DNA of 64,000 bases from assembly GCA_030374805.1 (NCBI GenBank), contig JARGSG010000030.1, positions 620,001-684,000 of the forward strand. The letters run 5' to 3'. Below are positions 51,130-62,453 of this stretch, in pieces. The number at the start of each line of letters is the position of its first letter. Within the stretch, counting starts at the first letter, position 1. The translations under genes and the position numbers were made by a program. The notes under the pieces were generated by a model that worked only from the letters and a program-made list of their open reading frames with translations, was not told the DNA's origin and did no database searches. The stretch comes from Gracilaria gracilis (taxonomy: Eukaryota > Rhodophyta > Florideophyceae > Gracilariales > Gracilariaceae).

Positions 51130-51581
51130 GGAATTTCGTTTCGAAGCTGTTGCAAGAATTGTCACCTGACGAGGATGTTATAGTGTTCATGAGTGCAGAT
51201 AAGCAGATGTTGACACCCGTTGTAAAGTTTCACAACGGTATGTGGCAGAATGTTTCACCGGTGAAATGGGATGTCTACGGCCTGGACGGAAAAGTTGTTT
51301 GGACTCGAATTTAAATCCCTATAACGCTGGGGTGGGTGTTATCGATTCACAGAACGCAAGGAATGGCGTTGCTAAACGTGGAGACTGATGTTGAGGGCTG
51401 GTTCGACTACGGACAGGTGTATGTTGCACTGCCCAGGGCTACTAGTTTACATGGTCTACGCATTTTGAGTTTCAACCCTTTCAAGGTTAGGACGCATCAC
51501 AAGGCTAAATCTTTTCATGATTTGTTGGAGAAAGAAGAGGCAGAGGTAAAAGAAGGAGGAGGTAGTGATGGAAGAGGATGA
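51130..51581 (+). pseudogene. PIF1-family helicase C-terminal fragment
   Basis: The frame reads LLQELSPDEDVIVFMSADKQ, PVVKFHNGMWQNVSPVKWDV, then a TAA at 51312-51314 where the family has Gln. It then continues in the same frame with IPITLGWVLSIHRTQGMALL and the motif VI region YGQVYVALPRATSLHGLRIL. This is the last 140 residues or so of a PIF1-type DNA helicase (domain 2B region and motifs V-VI). No upstream ATPase motifs are present. It may be a host fragment or a relic of a Helitron helicase; the piece is too short to tell. The C-terminus is followed by a Glu/Gly-rich run. Confidence 0.75.
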
Positions 51582-52800
51582 AGACGAAAAGGGCGACGAG
51601 TTCTTGGTTAGTGACAGGGAGTTGTTCGTGCTAACAAACAGCAATTATTGGTGGAATAGCCTGTTGGGACGATATAAAAGATGCGATGTAGTTACGAAGA
51701 TCTGAGGAGTTTTGGTTGCTGTTTCCAGCAGCACGGTCAGGGACTGGCGGAAGCGCATCCCAGCTAGGTTCCTCTCTGTCCGAAGCGCGATCGTTAGCGG
51801 ATGGACGCACTTGCGCGGCTCTGGCACCGTTTCCTTCGGTACGTGCGTTAGTTCCTCTCCGGTGTGACGCGCATCGTGGTGCTCGGTCGGAAGGTTGGAT
51901 TTCGTGCATTAGCAGCCCCACTGTTTTGAGTGGCGATTCCATCACCACGTTGACTTTTTGGACGGTGGTGCGACGAGTTTGACAATTTTGGTTTGCTTTT
52001 GGCTGAGTTCATCACGGTTTCTTCGGTGCTTTTTTCCACCGAGGTATTGCTTCATGTTATGCTCACTATCGGTGGCAACGTTACAAAGTTCACACCATAA
52101 AGAACTCTTCAAAGGCGTTTGATAAAACGGCTAGGCTTGGAGCGAGTCTCTCGCGTCTTGGAACGAGTCTCTGGCGGCAGAGCCTCCGCGTTGCGCATCG
52201 TTCTACTTAGATGCTGACTTAGTTGTGAGACGCCGGCGTTCTTGATTTGGTGAACAAAAACTAGCAGCATTCTGGTCGCTAACAGCAACATTTGAATTCG
52301 CAGATACACTTGAACAAAACGCAGGGGCTGCAGTCCGACTTGGTGGGGGTGCGGGTCGGGGAACACATTGGGAGCGTCTGAAAGGAGATAATAATGAGAT
52401 GAAGGAGGCATGTTGCTGAGAGCTATGGCGCCGACCGGAACGTGGAACATTCTATGGCGACACCACCCACGGTGCGCATTGAGCACCTGTAAGAAAGGGA
52501 ACGATAGAAACGCTGGTAAGGACAAGTCGGACGCTGTTACAACATGTAATTGAGGCGGGGGGCGGGTGCGCTGTACAAAACAGGCGTGTCCGGTTAGATC
52601 GGGGCAGTCGGGATTGGAGCATATAAAGAAAGAACGTTCGAATTCATGTCGGAGATTTCACACTTTCATGAACGGCAGAGCGACCACTCGCGGAAGTAGG
52701 GCAGTTAGATATGGAAGCCCTCACGGAGTCGTTTGCGAGGACTTCGGGACCTGCCACCTCAGGCACTGAAGCCATTAGGTTGCTTTATTACTTGGGCCTA
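51582..52800. other. Intergenic, no gene supported
   Basis: About 1.2 kb contain only short frames without domains on either strand. Confidence 0.45.
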
Positions 52801-52807
52801 GTATCTA

Positions 52808-54997
52808 CTATTGTTTGACGACAGTGTTGACGTACAAAAGGTCTTCTATTATATCCGCCTGCAACTTAGACCGGTCGGCTGACAATATACGGTTCACCGT
52901 GCTGAAATTGCGCTCGCTCTCAGCCGATGAGACAGGAGTAGAGAGTAATCGCAATGCTACAGCAGATAGATCTGGAAATGAGTTTTCAATAGTTAACCAG
53001 AACTCGAGAAGACCATGTCCATCCGTATCTTCCCTTAATAAAGAGAGCATTTGCTTGCTGAACTTGTGACTTAAATACTTCTTCAGTGTATCCGTTTCAA
53101 CACGCTCGTACTCCTGCACATCAAACATGTCATCCAGACAAAACGATGTGGAACCGAGCTCGTTTGGGACAACAGATTTGTTTCGTTCAGGTTCCACAAT
53201 ATTATTTGCAGAATTGGGACACATATCGCTCATAAGTCGGCGTATTAAAACGCTTCCTCTCTCAATCATGCTGTTCCGTTCAAGTATATCCTTGATGAAT
53301 CCCAACGGGCGTAAGTAGGGATGTAGAAGGGAACCTGCGGTCCAAAGGTCATGCACTTCTATTTTTTCCAGTAGTACAACAAGGTCCCTGCAAAACTGCT
53401 GCATCAAAAGGTGTGGGGGCTCAAATCGAGGTGCACGAACGACACCGTCGGCCAGAAGTCTAAGCTGGTTTTTGCACTGAGTTAACGAAGGAAGTATCTT
53501 GTGCATAGTGGGGTTGTTCGAGCTCTCAAAGGTAGTTTGAATGTGGCAAACTGGGACAAAAGCAGCTGCAATAGCCTCTAATGCAGGGTACTGGATATCC
53601 CCGTTTCCTTTTGTGGTAGTCAGAAGTGCATCTAAAGCTTGTTTCGCAGGCTCAGAATCTTTAGAGTTCACAATATACCTCACATCTTTCGCAGACTTCA
53701 AAAACCGTTGAAGCACAGCAAAGGTCGTACCAAAACGAGTTTCTACCTCCTGCATTAAAGCAAAACCTGTCTTCAGCATCGAGTTCCAACTCCCTTGCTT
53801 GAAAATGCGGACAATCGTTTTCACAAAACCAATCTCTGTGGCAATAACACTCTTTCGTCCCTCGTGCATGGTAACAACCTTCTTCATGGCAGTATTTAGT
53901 TGATGAGAAATACAACCCATCCATTTTTCCGTGAATGGCACTCTACGGCTGGACGAAGAGGCTCCAACGATGCAGGGCATTGTAGCTGCTAGATTTGTGA
54001 CAAAATTCATGCTCTTCATGAACACAGAAAGCTCCACACCGTACCTGACCATCAAGGTTTCATCAAGCGCATTTCGTAGTGCATCCGCTGTTTCTGATCT
54101 CTTGTGTTCGATGCATAGAAGTGGTTTTGAAACTAAGCGGTGAGGCCTTTTCCTTGTCAAAATATGCGGCTCACCCAGCTCAATGTAGTGCACCGTGAGA
54201 TCATAGAATTTCTTGCCTGTAGTTTCATTCTTCATACCATCACAGGTGACACCTCCTCCACGAGCCATCACTTGAGAAAGCTCGCTTGTCCTAAATTTTT
54301 CGCGTTCCTGGTTCGCAAGACGTTTCACGGCTGCGCGAACTGCTGTATCTGACGGCATTATACTTTTGATGTCTACTTCAACGTTAAAAGGCAGAAAACG
54401 ACCTGCATCCATCAAAACCTTCGCAAACTGCATCATACCTCTTTTCTCATAACAGAAACTAAGTGGTAGTATTCCCGCTGCCACGGCGTAGGCGGCCGAA
54501 TTGATCACATTTCTCTTCACCGTTTGGCTTATTTTAGTAAGCTGTTTGTTGTCCTCGCTTGGCCGTTTAGCCTGGTGCACTTTCATGTGATTCTTCAAAA
54601 CCGAAGTTTCTAATTCGGGGTCGAACTTCTTCACGGCTGACAGATATGGGCAGTTTCTAGAAATCGCAAACGAACAAACAAGCCAGCCGGCATGTTTTTG
54701 AGTGTTTTTGTGACAAAGAATATGATAGTTCTTGTAATGCTCCGAACGCATTCGTCTTGTTTGTTTCATTTCTTCCCGTGTATGTAGGACAAAGTCTGTT
54801 GTTTTACCCTCACAAATGTTGCGCAATACAATTGCCGCCGCCTTTTTGCATTCAATTGTATGAAGCCTTTTTGTAGGTGGTAAAGAACAGCTTTGATGCT
54901 CATGCGATGACGAAATGTTTTTTGTTATTCTTCCTCTTGCCACGGCTGCATTTGATTGTTGTTTGGATGCTTCTGGGAAGCATTGTGAATTATTCAT
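52808..54997 (-). CDS. hAT-family transposase, intact
   Basis: This frame encodes 729 residues. An N-terminal zinc region resembles a BED finger (CHKNTQKHAGWLVC to a His-rich end NHMKVHQ, about residues 95-140). Next is a DUF659-type segment (GILPLSFCYEKRGMMQFAKV), then a long catalytic RNase H-like domain. The C-terminal hAT dimerisation domain is clear (LLEFWLTIENSFPDLSAVAL, PVSSAESERNFSTVNRILS, EDLLYVNTVV). hAT transposases move DNA by cut and paste and leave 8-bp duplications. Terminal repeats were not found by eye in the flanks (52.1-52.8 kb and 55.0-55.6 kb), so I give only the gene. It is uninterrupted, which suggests recent activity or domestication. Confidence 0.9.
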   Translation of the reverse strand: MNNSQCFPEASKQQSNAAVARGRITKNISSSHEHQSCSLPPTKRLHTIECKKAAAIVLRNICEGKTTDFVLHTREEMKQTRRMRSEHYKNYHILCHKNTQKHAGWLVCSFAISRNCPYLSAVKKFDPELETSVLKNHMKVHQAKRPSEDNKQLTKISQTVKRNVINSAAYAVAAGILPLSFCYEKRGMMQFAKVLMDAGRFLPFNVEVDIKSIMPSDTAVRAAVKRLANQEREKFRTSELSQVMARGGGVTCDGMKNETTGKKFYDLTVHYIELGEPHILTRKRPHRLVSKPLLCIEHKRSETADALRNALDETLMVRYGVELSVFMKSMNFVTNLAATMPCIVGASSSSRRVPFTEKWMGCISHQLNTAMKKVVTMHEGRKSVIATEIGFVKTIVRIFKQGSWNSMLKTGFALMQEVETRFGTTFAVLQRFLKSAKDVRYIVNSKDSEPAKQALDALLTTTKGNGDIQYPALEAIAAAFVPVCHIQTTFESSNNPTMHKILPSLTQCKNQLRLLADGVVRAPRFEPPHLLMQQFCRDLVVLLEKIEVHDLWTAGSLLHPYLRPLGFIKDILERNSMIERGSVLIRRLMSDMCPNSANNIVEPERNKSVVPNELGSTSFCLDDMFDVQEYERVETDTLKKYLSHKFSKQMLSLLREDTDGHGLLEFWLTIENSFPDLSAVALRLLSTPVSSAESERNFSTVNRILSADRSKLQADIIEDLLYVNTVVKQ

Positions 54998-55654
54998 TGA
55001 ACGGTATCAAACGGATACGAGTTAAAGTTTGATCGTAGCTCAGATTGAAAGGTGAGAGAGGAAGCGCATACGGCTGATCAGATGAAACCTCGAAGTGGTT
55101 TAAGAACGGATGCAAATGGGCTTGAACAGAGCGTTTGTTTTGAGTCGAGTGTAAACGTTCAAAACTCAAATTTGAACGGTAACATCTGAGTATGCGCCAG
55201 AAACGGATACGGCTTACATCAGCAATGTCTGTAGTATCCTAGACCGTGAATGTTGTGTAACAGGTTGGAAGTGCCCATGAGGGGAGGCTTTTGGCTTGGA
55301 TAGAACGCATTTTTCAGTGAACAGTATTTATTCCAAATTGTGGTTTTCGGATCATCCGGTATCCGTCCCGTTGGAGCCCTACTCCACAGGCATAGACATT
55401 AGCAAAGACCAATGAGATTCGCACGTATCTCGTGTAGCTTGTAGCTATGCGGACCCTACAGTTGATTGGAAAGCACACTTGTGTGTGTGCCTTTGGCACA
55501 CGCACAAACGGTTCAATGGACTTTTGAAGTGCATTCTACGGATCGATACAAGCGACTAACGTCTACCTGGAGACGTTGTACCTCTCTTGTTTTTGCTTGC
55601 ACCTCACCGTTTCGTGCTCTCTCTCTGTGACTAGCCACTTTCGTCTACAACGTC
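54998..55654. other. Spacer between the hAT gene and the second piggyBac relic
   Basis: A motif pair, GAACGGTA...AAACGGATACG, occurs twice (55000-55020 and about 55177-55217) and may be a subterminal repeat of the hAT element. No gene recognised. Confidence 0.35.
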
Positions 55655-56077
55655 ATGAACATGGATGAAGATATAGCACAAGGTATGAATTACTCTTCAC
55701 CGCAAGAAGATACAGCGCATGGAGCTGGTAGCGATAATGTACCGTGGCCGGGACAGGAGACGTTGAAGACTGAACTACATGAGGCCAACCTCGACATTAC
55801 TGAGGTGACTGCCGACAACGAAGACGTTGCGTGCAGCATCTGCGGAGGAACCTCCTGCTACTGGATGCAGTTTGGTCCCTCTGTGGTAGGCAAGACAGCA
55901 ACGGTGTATCCGGCTATTGGGGAGTATGCGGTGAACAATAATGAAGCTCGCAAACAGGCCTACAAATGGTTTACCTACGAGAGGTGTGGCATACTGGGCA
56001 AGGGAAAGCGTGTCCAGATACCTCACTGCGCGCTGGAAGGTATCAGAAAAATTTGGCCAGACAAAACAGGAGCGTAA
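55655..56077 (+). CDS. piggyBac-associated small protein, copy 2 (CxxCGGTxCYWMQ family)
   Basis: The frame encodes 140 residues and is uninterrupted. The conserved part starts CSICGGTSCYWMQFGPSVVG (about residues 64-83), has NNEARKQAYKWF, and ends GKGKRVQIPHCALEGIRKIW plus PD. It matches copy 1 (49166-49699) throughout this region, while the N-terminal 57 residues are different and acidic. It converges on a piggyBac zinc-module remnant (56109-56306, minus), with 31 bp between stops. That is the same gene order as in copy 1. Function unknown. Amino-acid conservation with a free N-terminus fits selection on the C-terminal domain. Confidence 0.78.
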   Translation: MNMDEDIAQGMNYSSPQEDTAHGAGSDNVPWPGQETLKTELHEANLDITEVTADNEDVACSICGGTSCYWMQFGPSVVGKTATVYPAIGEYAVNNNEARKQAYKWFTYERCGILGKGKRVQIPHCALEGIRKIWPDKTGA

Positions 56078-56108
56078 AATGGGGTTCAAGCAGCATTAGG
56101 TTACGATT

Positions 56109-56306
56109 TTAACAGTACTTTGGCGGTAGAAAGACTAGCTGTGACTTTGTTGCGTCTGTTTCGATGTGCTTTAGAAGATATTTTTCTTTTGCCCGTAATA
56201 TTGCAGTGTAAACAGCTAAACGGGTATCTCGTACGGAATCTGGTTCATGGGAGAAATGAAAACAATTGAATTGAAAGCCGCGACCACATTCTGTGCATGA
56301 ATACAT
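56109..56306 (-). pseudogene. piggyBac transposase C-terminal zinc module, remnant
   Basis: CTECGRGFQFNCFHFSHEPD, then VRDTRLAVYTAIL and a Lys-rich end, match the last part of the piggyBac transposase at 48723-49157 (CSQCKSGFHVNCFSFYHHKD, FRDTRPDIHDAVV). Only this end module is recognised. The 3' LTR of the chromovirus starts at 56392, shortly upstream in the sense of this gene, so the rest was probably cut off by that insertion and could lie right of the window. Confidence 0.7.
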
Positions 56307-56391
56307 TGTGTATAGCCCTCGATCAAGTGCTGGAAGGAGACTGCATAGAAGGCAATGTACGCTTTTTCGCCCCCGCGTTTCCAGCAGAATA

Positions 56392-57239
56392 TGTGGAGCA
56401 ACGCCTTTGGCGGGAAAAGCGCAGGCTCACGAAGACGTTCGGAATCTTCCCCTCGACAAGGCAGCACAGCGAACGGAGCACTCCGGGAATGACACAGCTA
56501 ATCCGTGTGTAAATCCGAGGTCAAACCACCACGACAAGCGTCGGAGCGTTAGGCCGATTAGTAGTCGGTAGAGATCCACGTTTTCACACGGTCACGAGAT
56601 GAGTCCTCGAAAGAGAGTAGCACGGCAACGACAAGGTGTCGGAAACGGGCCACTGAGAACAGAGCAAAAAGGCAAACCCAAAAAGGGGAGAAAGCAAACC
56701 ACCAGAGTGGGGAAAAGAGAGAGAGAATAAAGCAAACCCAGTACAGAGGCGAGTATACGACAATAGGTCGGAACGAGACACACAAATAGTGGTTATACTC
56801 TGAGCGCCACAAGGGTGGGTAACTATACGTGAACAACGCAGTCGTCACTCCACTTGGAGGTGAACAATCCGCGAAGGCGTGATAGTTAGAGCCAGAAGCC
56901 CTTGCTTGACAAGGGGTAGTTTACTTGGGGGAGCGGTGCTCAACCCTCTAAGTACTGAGCTCGGCGCACCACTGACAGTGGGTTCGCCGGACAAAATAAT
57001 CTATAAAATAAGTAAATACAGCAATGCTGGGTGCACTGCCTCTGGCATATTCGTGCTACACGTGTGCTATTCACACCCGCTAAGCGGCGCCTCGAGCCCT
57101 GCAATCCACGTGCACATGTGTGGAAAATACCTCAGCAAGGCGGCACGCTAATAGCGGTGCAGCTCATATGTATCTACTAACGCATGATGCGGAAATTAAC
57201 TAAGTACCTCAAATCACCTCCAAGGAGTGTTGTCCTGCA
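56392..57239 (-). repeat. 3' LTR of the chromovirus
   Basis: On the coding strand the LTR starts TGCAGGACAACACTCC at 57239 and ends GGCGTTGCTCCACA at 56392 (848 bp). A purine tract precedes it. It shares blocks with the other gypsy LTRs in the window, such as GGGAAGATTCCGAACGTCTT near its end. The 5 bp left of it read GAATA and should be the target duplication; the partner is outside the window. Confidence 0.8.
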
Positions 57240-57253
57240 TATCCCCCTCCTTA
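57240..57253 (-). promoter_or_regulatory. Polypurine tract of the chromovirus
   Basis: On the coding strand this reads TAAGGAGGGGGAT immediately before the LTR start. It is the expected primer for plus-strand DNA synthesis. Its core TAAGGAGGGGG also occurs at 59603-59613 and 62783-62793 within the coding part. Confidence 0.7.
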
Positions 57254-58502
57254 AGAGTGAGCCACGCCGTCGCGATTGCGGGTCGAACTCCCAACCGAGG
57301 GCATAAAAGCGCATCCTCGAAGTCTTCGGATTCCATCTCGCCTCGCGAAGACCAAGTCACTACCACTCCAAAGTGCAAACCTCGCTCCAGCGATGATCAA
57401 CCCTGTTCACAACAGTCTTCAACTCGCTCTCGTGGTCTGCTCCCTGTTTCCAGGTCCATGAACCACAGTGTGGGATAACGGATTCGAGTCTGGGACGCTC
57501 CACAGAGGTGGTTCTCAAATGTCTTCGAGTATCCCTCGATATGAGGTCTTGCGACTCCCAGCCAAGTAGACGAACCAGTTCCATCACGCCGATACGCGGT
57601 AAATAGCCCTGAAAAGGCGTGCAGCTCGTTTCGAGGTCGAAATCGTCACGCTTGAAGCGGTTCCCTCCACTCTGCAGCACAGAATCGGGGTGGGTTACAG
57701 TCTTGAATTTTGAAAGTGGGATATCGTTCGAACCAGCACAGCTGTGAGAAAACCTAATACAGGGTCGAACTCTTAGAAACCAGAGCTTTCATTTGACACC
57801 ACGATTGTTGGGATTGAACACCATTGAGTGGGAAAGCGCGACCCATTTCAGTTCACCGAAATGCGGTCTAAAAATAGAATCCCAAACTGAAACGGCGCCA
57901 TAACTCCGAAGGTCTTCAGAATAATTGACTTCCGTCTTCGCCAAACAGTTTATCAACGTCCAGAATACATTGGTGCTGGTTCGTTAAGGAAACGGATGGA
58001 AAACCACCGAGTTACGGGTATTGCGCAGAAGGCCTCCAGAAAATAGTGTAGCAGCAAGATACCCGAGATCGAGAATCGAGAACCAATACCAGAAACGACT
58101 GGGAATCAATGCCAACGCATTATGCGGATACTGTGAGGACCGCAAGAGCGTGTAAACACCGAAGTACTTCGCAGTAGGCCGTGACGAGCATGGTTGAACA
58201 TAGGCGCCTGATCATTTCCGCCAGGGGCGTGTACAAGACAAACGGTATTCTTACCGGTAAATCAACGTGATGCACACGGAAACCGCGCACCCTTCTGAAA
58301 GGAAAACCCATGCACACGTGGTCATGATGAGAACAGTGAACCAGCGAGCTGGGAGAGAACCCCTCAGGATAATTAATCCGAAAAAACAATCGTGGGCGAC
58401 CGAAGACGACACCAGTGGAACTCCGTCTACCAAAATCCAATCTCCACTTCATCTTCATCCACTTCCTTCTAAGTCAGCTAGCTTCTTCCCCTTCGGGGCG
58501 TG
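57254..58502 (-). other. Unassigned 3' region of the chromovirus
   Basis: About 1.25 kb lie between the chromodomain end and the purine tract. Two minus-strand frames (57680-57360 and 58458-58120) match no family I know. It may be a long untranslated region or a worn extra frame. Confidence 0.4.
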
Positions 58503-61500
58503 TTATCCCACTTGGGCGTTGACAATTGTCGCCCGGAGACCCGTGAGAGTACGCCGATGGTACTGCACCACTTTCGATCGTGGGAGATGCTCGATTGGCT
58601 CATCCAAGTCAGCCTCGGGTCCGTAGCCGTACCAACGTACGAGATACTGTATGTGCCCCAACGGGTGGTATGAGTGTTCCACTATGTGGTCGACTACGAA
58701 CTCCTGTCGGAAGACTTCCCGGCCTTGCCGTGTGATTACGACATCCTGCTTCGGAGAGCTCTCCGGTGGCTTCACCGTGTGTGGCGCTGCGTCGGTGTTC
58801 CGGTTAGACCGTGTGGTGTCGAACAAGGTTTGTGGCACTGCTCCTTCGCGGTGTGGTCCCCCACTTGGGTCGATTGCCACATGTCTCGCGGTGTCGGTGT
58901 TCCCGATGCCTTGGTTTGGTAGAGTTCCTTCTCCCGCGGGAGTCCCAAGTGGGCGTACCGCAAGTTTGCGTGGTAGCGACCGTTTCGACGCAGTTGTTTG
59001 TGGCGTCGAACGCGCTCGCGTCAACGGTAACCCTGATTGAACCGGCCTCGCCGTGGTGGCACGTGACGTTGTCAACGGGTGGCCGTCATTGGTCTGCGCC
59101 GTGGCGTGTTCCGCCTCCGTATGCACGGGAGGTGTCAGCACGGTTTGTCGACGTGGTTCGCTCGCTGAGCTGATCTCCCTTACAGGTGTAGTCCGTGTGC
59201 TACGGTTGGCACCTCCCTGCTGGGCATTTAGCGACGTGTCCACGGTGTGGCCCGCCTCAGGCGTGTTGGGCGACTTAGTCTCCGACGACTCTTCTCCGTC
59301 TTGGACGTGCGAGCTCAACGGCGCCTTAGGCGGTATTTCCACTCCGATCTGCGACGTAGTCACTCCAGGCGCGCTATGAGGCGTAGGCAACGGCTTTGCC
59401 GGTAACGACTGAGTCTCCTCGGTCCTGTCCCGCACGGCGGTAGTGTCTGGTGACGATTCTGCTTCTGCGTTGATGCGCGGCGACCTTGACGAGACGCCGG
59501 GCTCCCGAGAGGGCTTTGATTGCGCATTAGCGGTGTCACTCTTCCGTGCAACACTGTGTTTCTCACGCGACAGCGCGGAAGCATGACGAGTAACGAGTCC
59601 CTCCCCCTCCTTAGATGGAGCGACATGGGGAGTGGGTGTCAACGCGCCAAGGCGGCGAATAATTACGCCAGGCGGCGGGGCTTCAGACAGCGAAGCACCA
59701 GGGCGCGTAGAGTCCGATAACATCGGCAAATCCGAGATTCCCCTACTTGGGTGTGGTATCTCCCTAGGGCGGTCGATCGGGGGTGGGTCCGGTGTGTCCA
59801 TAGTGTTTGTTTCCGCTTCTGCGGTAGAATGTACATTTGATGGGTCGTTTCCCGCAGGCGGGGGTGGAAAAACCACGCGATCGCGGGAAATGCGTTCGTG
59901 TTGCTGACCCATCTCCACTACGACAGTGTCGTATTCTACAGCAATTGTCTTGAAGGGACCGTCGGCGACGGGTGAGAGCTTGTGGCGTGTCTCCTTGCCT
60001 GGGTTCCAATACTCCTTACGGATGAACACATAGTTCTCCTCTTTAAGGGCGGGTGGTCTTCGAGGGGCTCGCTGATCGAAATCACGCTTATATGCGGCTT
60101 GTGATCGGGCCATTGACCGTTGTGCTGCAGGGACCAGCTTGGTAAGCCATATATTCCAGGTTTCCCTGTATCTTTTCGTCGAAGGAAATTGATCCAGCGT
60201 TGGCTGTTTTTCGAGCGCCACGGGCGGTGGGGTGCGAGACAGAACCAATTCAAATGGAGTCAATTCCGTAATACGGTGTACCTGAGTGTTGTATGCGAAT
60301 GTCAGCGCATCGGTGAACAGGTCCCACGTGGTGGGAAGATCGGCTACGAATGAACGGAGTGCTGCTAATAGCGTCCGGTTAAACCGCTCAGCCTGCCCAT
60401 TACACTGGGGGTGGTAGGTTGTTGTGAAGAGATTCTTGACATCCAGAATTCTGCATACATCCCCGAAGAACCGGGAAGCAAACTGTTTCCCGTTGTCGGA
60501 GAGTAGATTCACCGGTGGACCGTAGACGAATTCCCAATGGGTGATGAATGCTTGCGCAACAGTCAGTGACGTGATTTTGCGTAAGGGTACGGTACGAACG
60601 AGCTTCGAGAAACGATCCGTGATCACGAGTAGAAATTTGTTACGCCGCTTAGTAGCGAGAAAGGGTCCCAAAATATCGATGGCTACGAATTCCAGGGGCG
60701 CTTTTGCAAGGAAGAGCTTCAACTTCGTCGCATGGCGGCGAAGTTTGACGCGATTCCGAGCATACTCGGGGCAGAACCGCACAGTTGCGTAGCAATCCAC
60801 AGCCATTGCTGGCCAGGAGAATTTCCTTCGCAATGTAAGGTACAGTTTCCGTCCTCCGACGTGGCCACTAAGTTTGGCATAATGTGATAAGTGTAACACC
60901 AGAGATTGTAGGGCGTGTGGCACCACTATTTGTGGGTTTTCAGTTACCGTGCGAACGAGATATCCAATATCATTCACCCGAACGGGGAGTTCAGCTCCTC
61001 CATTGAGTTGCGCCCGAATCTTCGTGCCGTAGGGATCGCTGAATTGTTCCCTAACCATCTCCTCCGTTGTGACGGGTACGAAGTTCCCTGGTAGGCGGTT
61101 CGCACTTTCGCTGACAGCGAGTAGGTCGTCCAGTTCCTGGTCAAAATCCAGTTCGTCTGGCCATTCCTCTTCGATATCATCCATTTCACCTGCGGAGTAG
61201 TCGTCAACTGCGAAGCAGGGTATTTCCTCGTCATCGACGGCTAACGCTTTCCCTGTGGTGGGTAGGCGAGAAAGGGCGTCCGCTTGTGTATTGTTGGCGC
61301 CCTTCTTGTAGGCGGCGTCGAAGTCAAACTCTGCAAGACGCAGTCTCCAACGCATTAAGCGGCCTGAAGGCTCCGATATGGAGAGTAGCCATCTCAATGA
61401 TGAGTGATCCGTATAAACGGTGAAATGAGCACCCATGAGGTAGGAGCGTAGTGTGCATAACGCCCACACTACTGCAAGACATTTCTTCTCCGAGACGGAG

Positions 61501-62453
61501 TAATTCTTCTCATGCACGTTCAACGAACGGGACCAGTACCCAATTGGCTTGCGTTCCCCCTCTGGAGTGGTTTGAAACAAGGCGAAGCCTACCTGGTAGT
61601 CACTAGAATCCGTGTCCACGGTATATGAAAGTCCCGGTTTCGGTAGTGACAATACTGGTGCCGTGGTTACAGCCTCTTTGAGAGAGTTAAAGGCTTCCGT
61701 CTGAGTAGACGTGAATGGGTCCAACTTAGGCGGTTGACCCTTCCGCAGAAGCGCGTTGAGAGGTGCCGCAATGTCCGCAAAGTTGGGAATAAACCGTCTA
61801 TAGACGTTGACTAATCCTAGAAAGGATCTCAGTTCAGTCTGGGTAGTTGGTTCCGTGGCCTGTTTCAGCGACTTCACACGAGCTTCCTAGATCATGACAC
61901 GTCCTGGACGGATTATGTGACCCAGATACTTGACAGTATCCGTGAAGAATTCGCATTTCCTCAGCTTGAGTGTCACTCCGGCGTCTCGTAACGTGGCCAT
62001 TATGTCTCTCACATGTGTGAGGTGATCATCCAGATTATCTGAGAATACAATGACGTCGTCAAGGTAGACGAGACAAGTACGCCACTTGAAGCGGGCCAGG
62101 AGGATATCAATAGCACGCTGAAAAGTAGCGAGAGCATTGGTTAAACCAAATGCCATCCGTTTAAAACGGTAGAGGCCAGAATGGTAGACAAACGCTGTCT
62201 TGTCCTGATCCTCCTTTCTCACTGGAACCTGCCAGTATCCCCAGTTAGCATCCAAGGCCGTGAATACGGTAGCATTTCCGAGAGAATCGATGTATTCATC
62301 CATACGTGGAATAGGGTACACGTCCTTGACGGTAAGGGCGTTTAGACGACGATAGTCGATACAGAAGCGCCAGGAACCATCCGGTTTCGGAGCCAGTACC
62401 ACTGGTGATGCCCACCGCGAATGTGTCGGTTCTATAACTCCTGCACGGAGCAT
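58503..62453 (-). CDS. Chromovirus pol: reverse transcriptase, RNase H, integrase, chromodomain (broken)
   Basis: The coding strand gives a Ty3-type reverse transcriptase (active-site stretch VYLDDVIVFSDN near 62060) and the connection domain (YRRFIPNFADIAAPLNALL). RNase H follows (DTDSSDYQVGFALF). The integrase has an H2C2 zinc module, then DILGPFLA, LLSDNGKQFAS and GQAERFNRTLLAALR. A Pro/Ser/Thr-rich linker of about 370 residues follows, unusually long. A C-terminal chromodomain (FVVDHIVEHSYHPLGHIQYL, VRWYGYGPEADLDE) closes the frame. Chromodomains steer chromovirus insertion to marked chromatin. The region is open for most of its length, with a small number of breaks. Confidence 0.9.
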
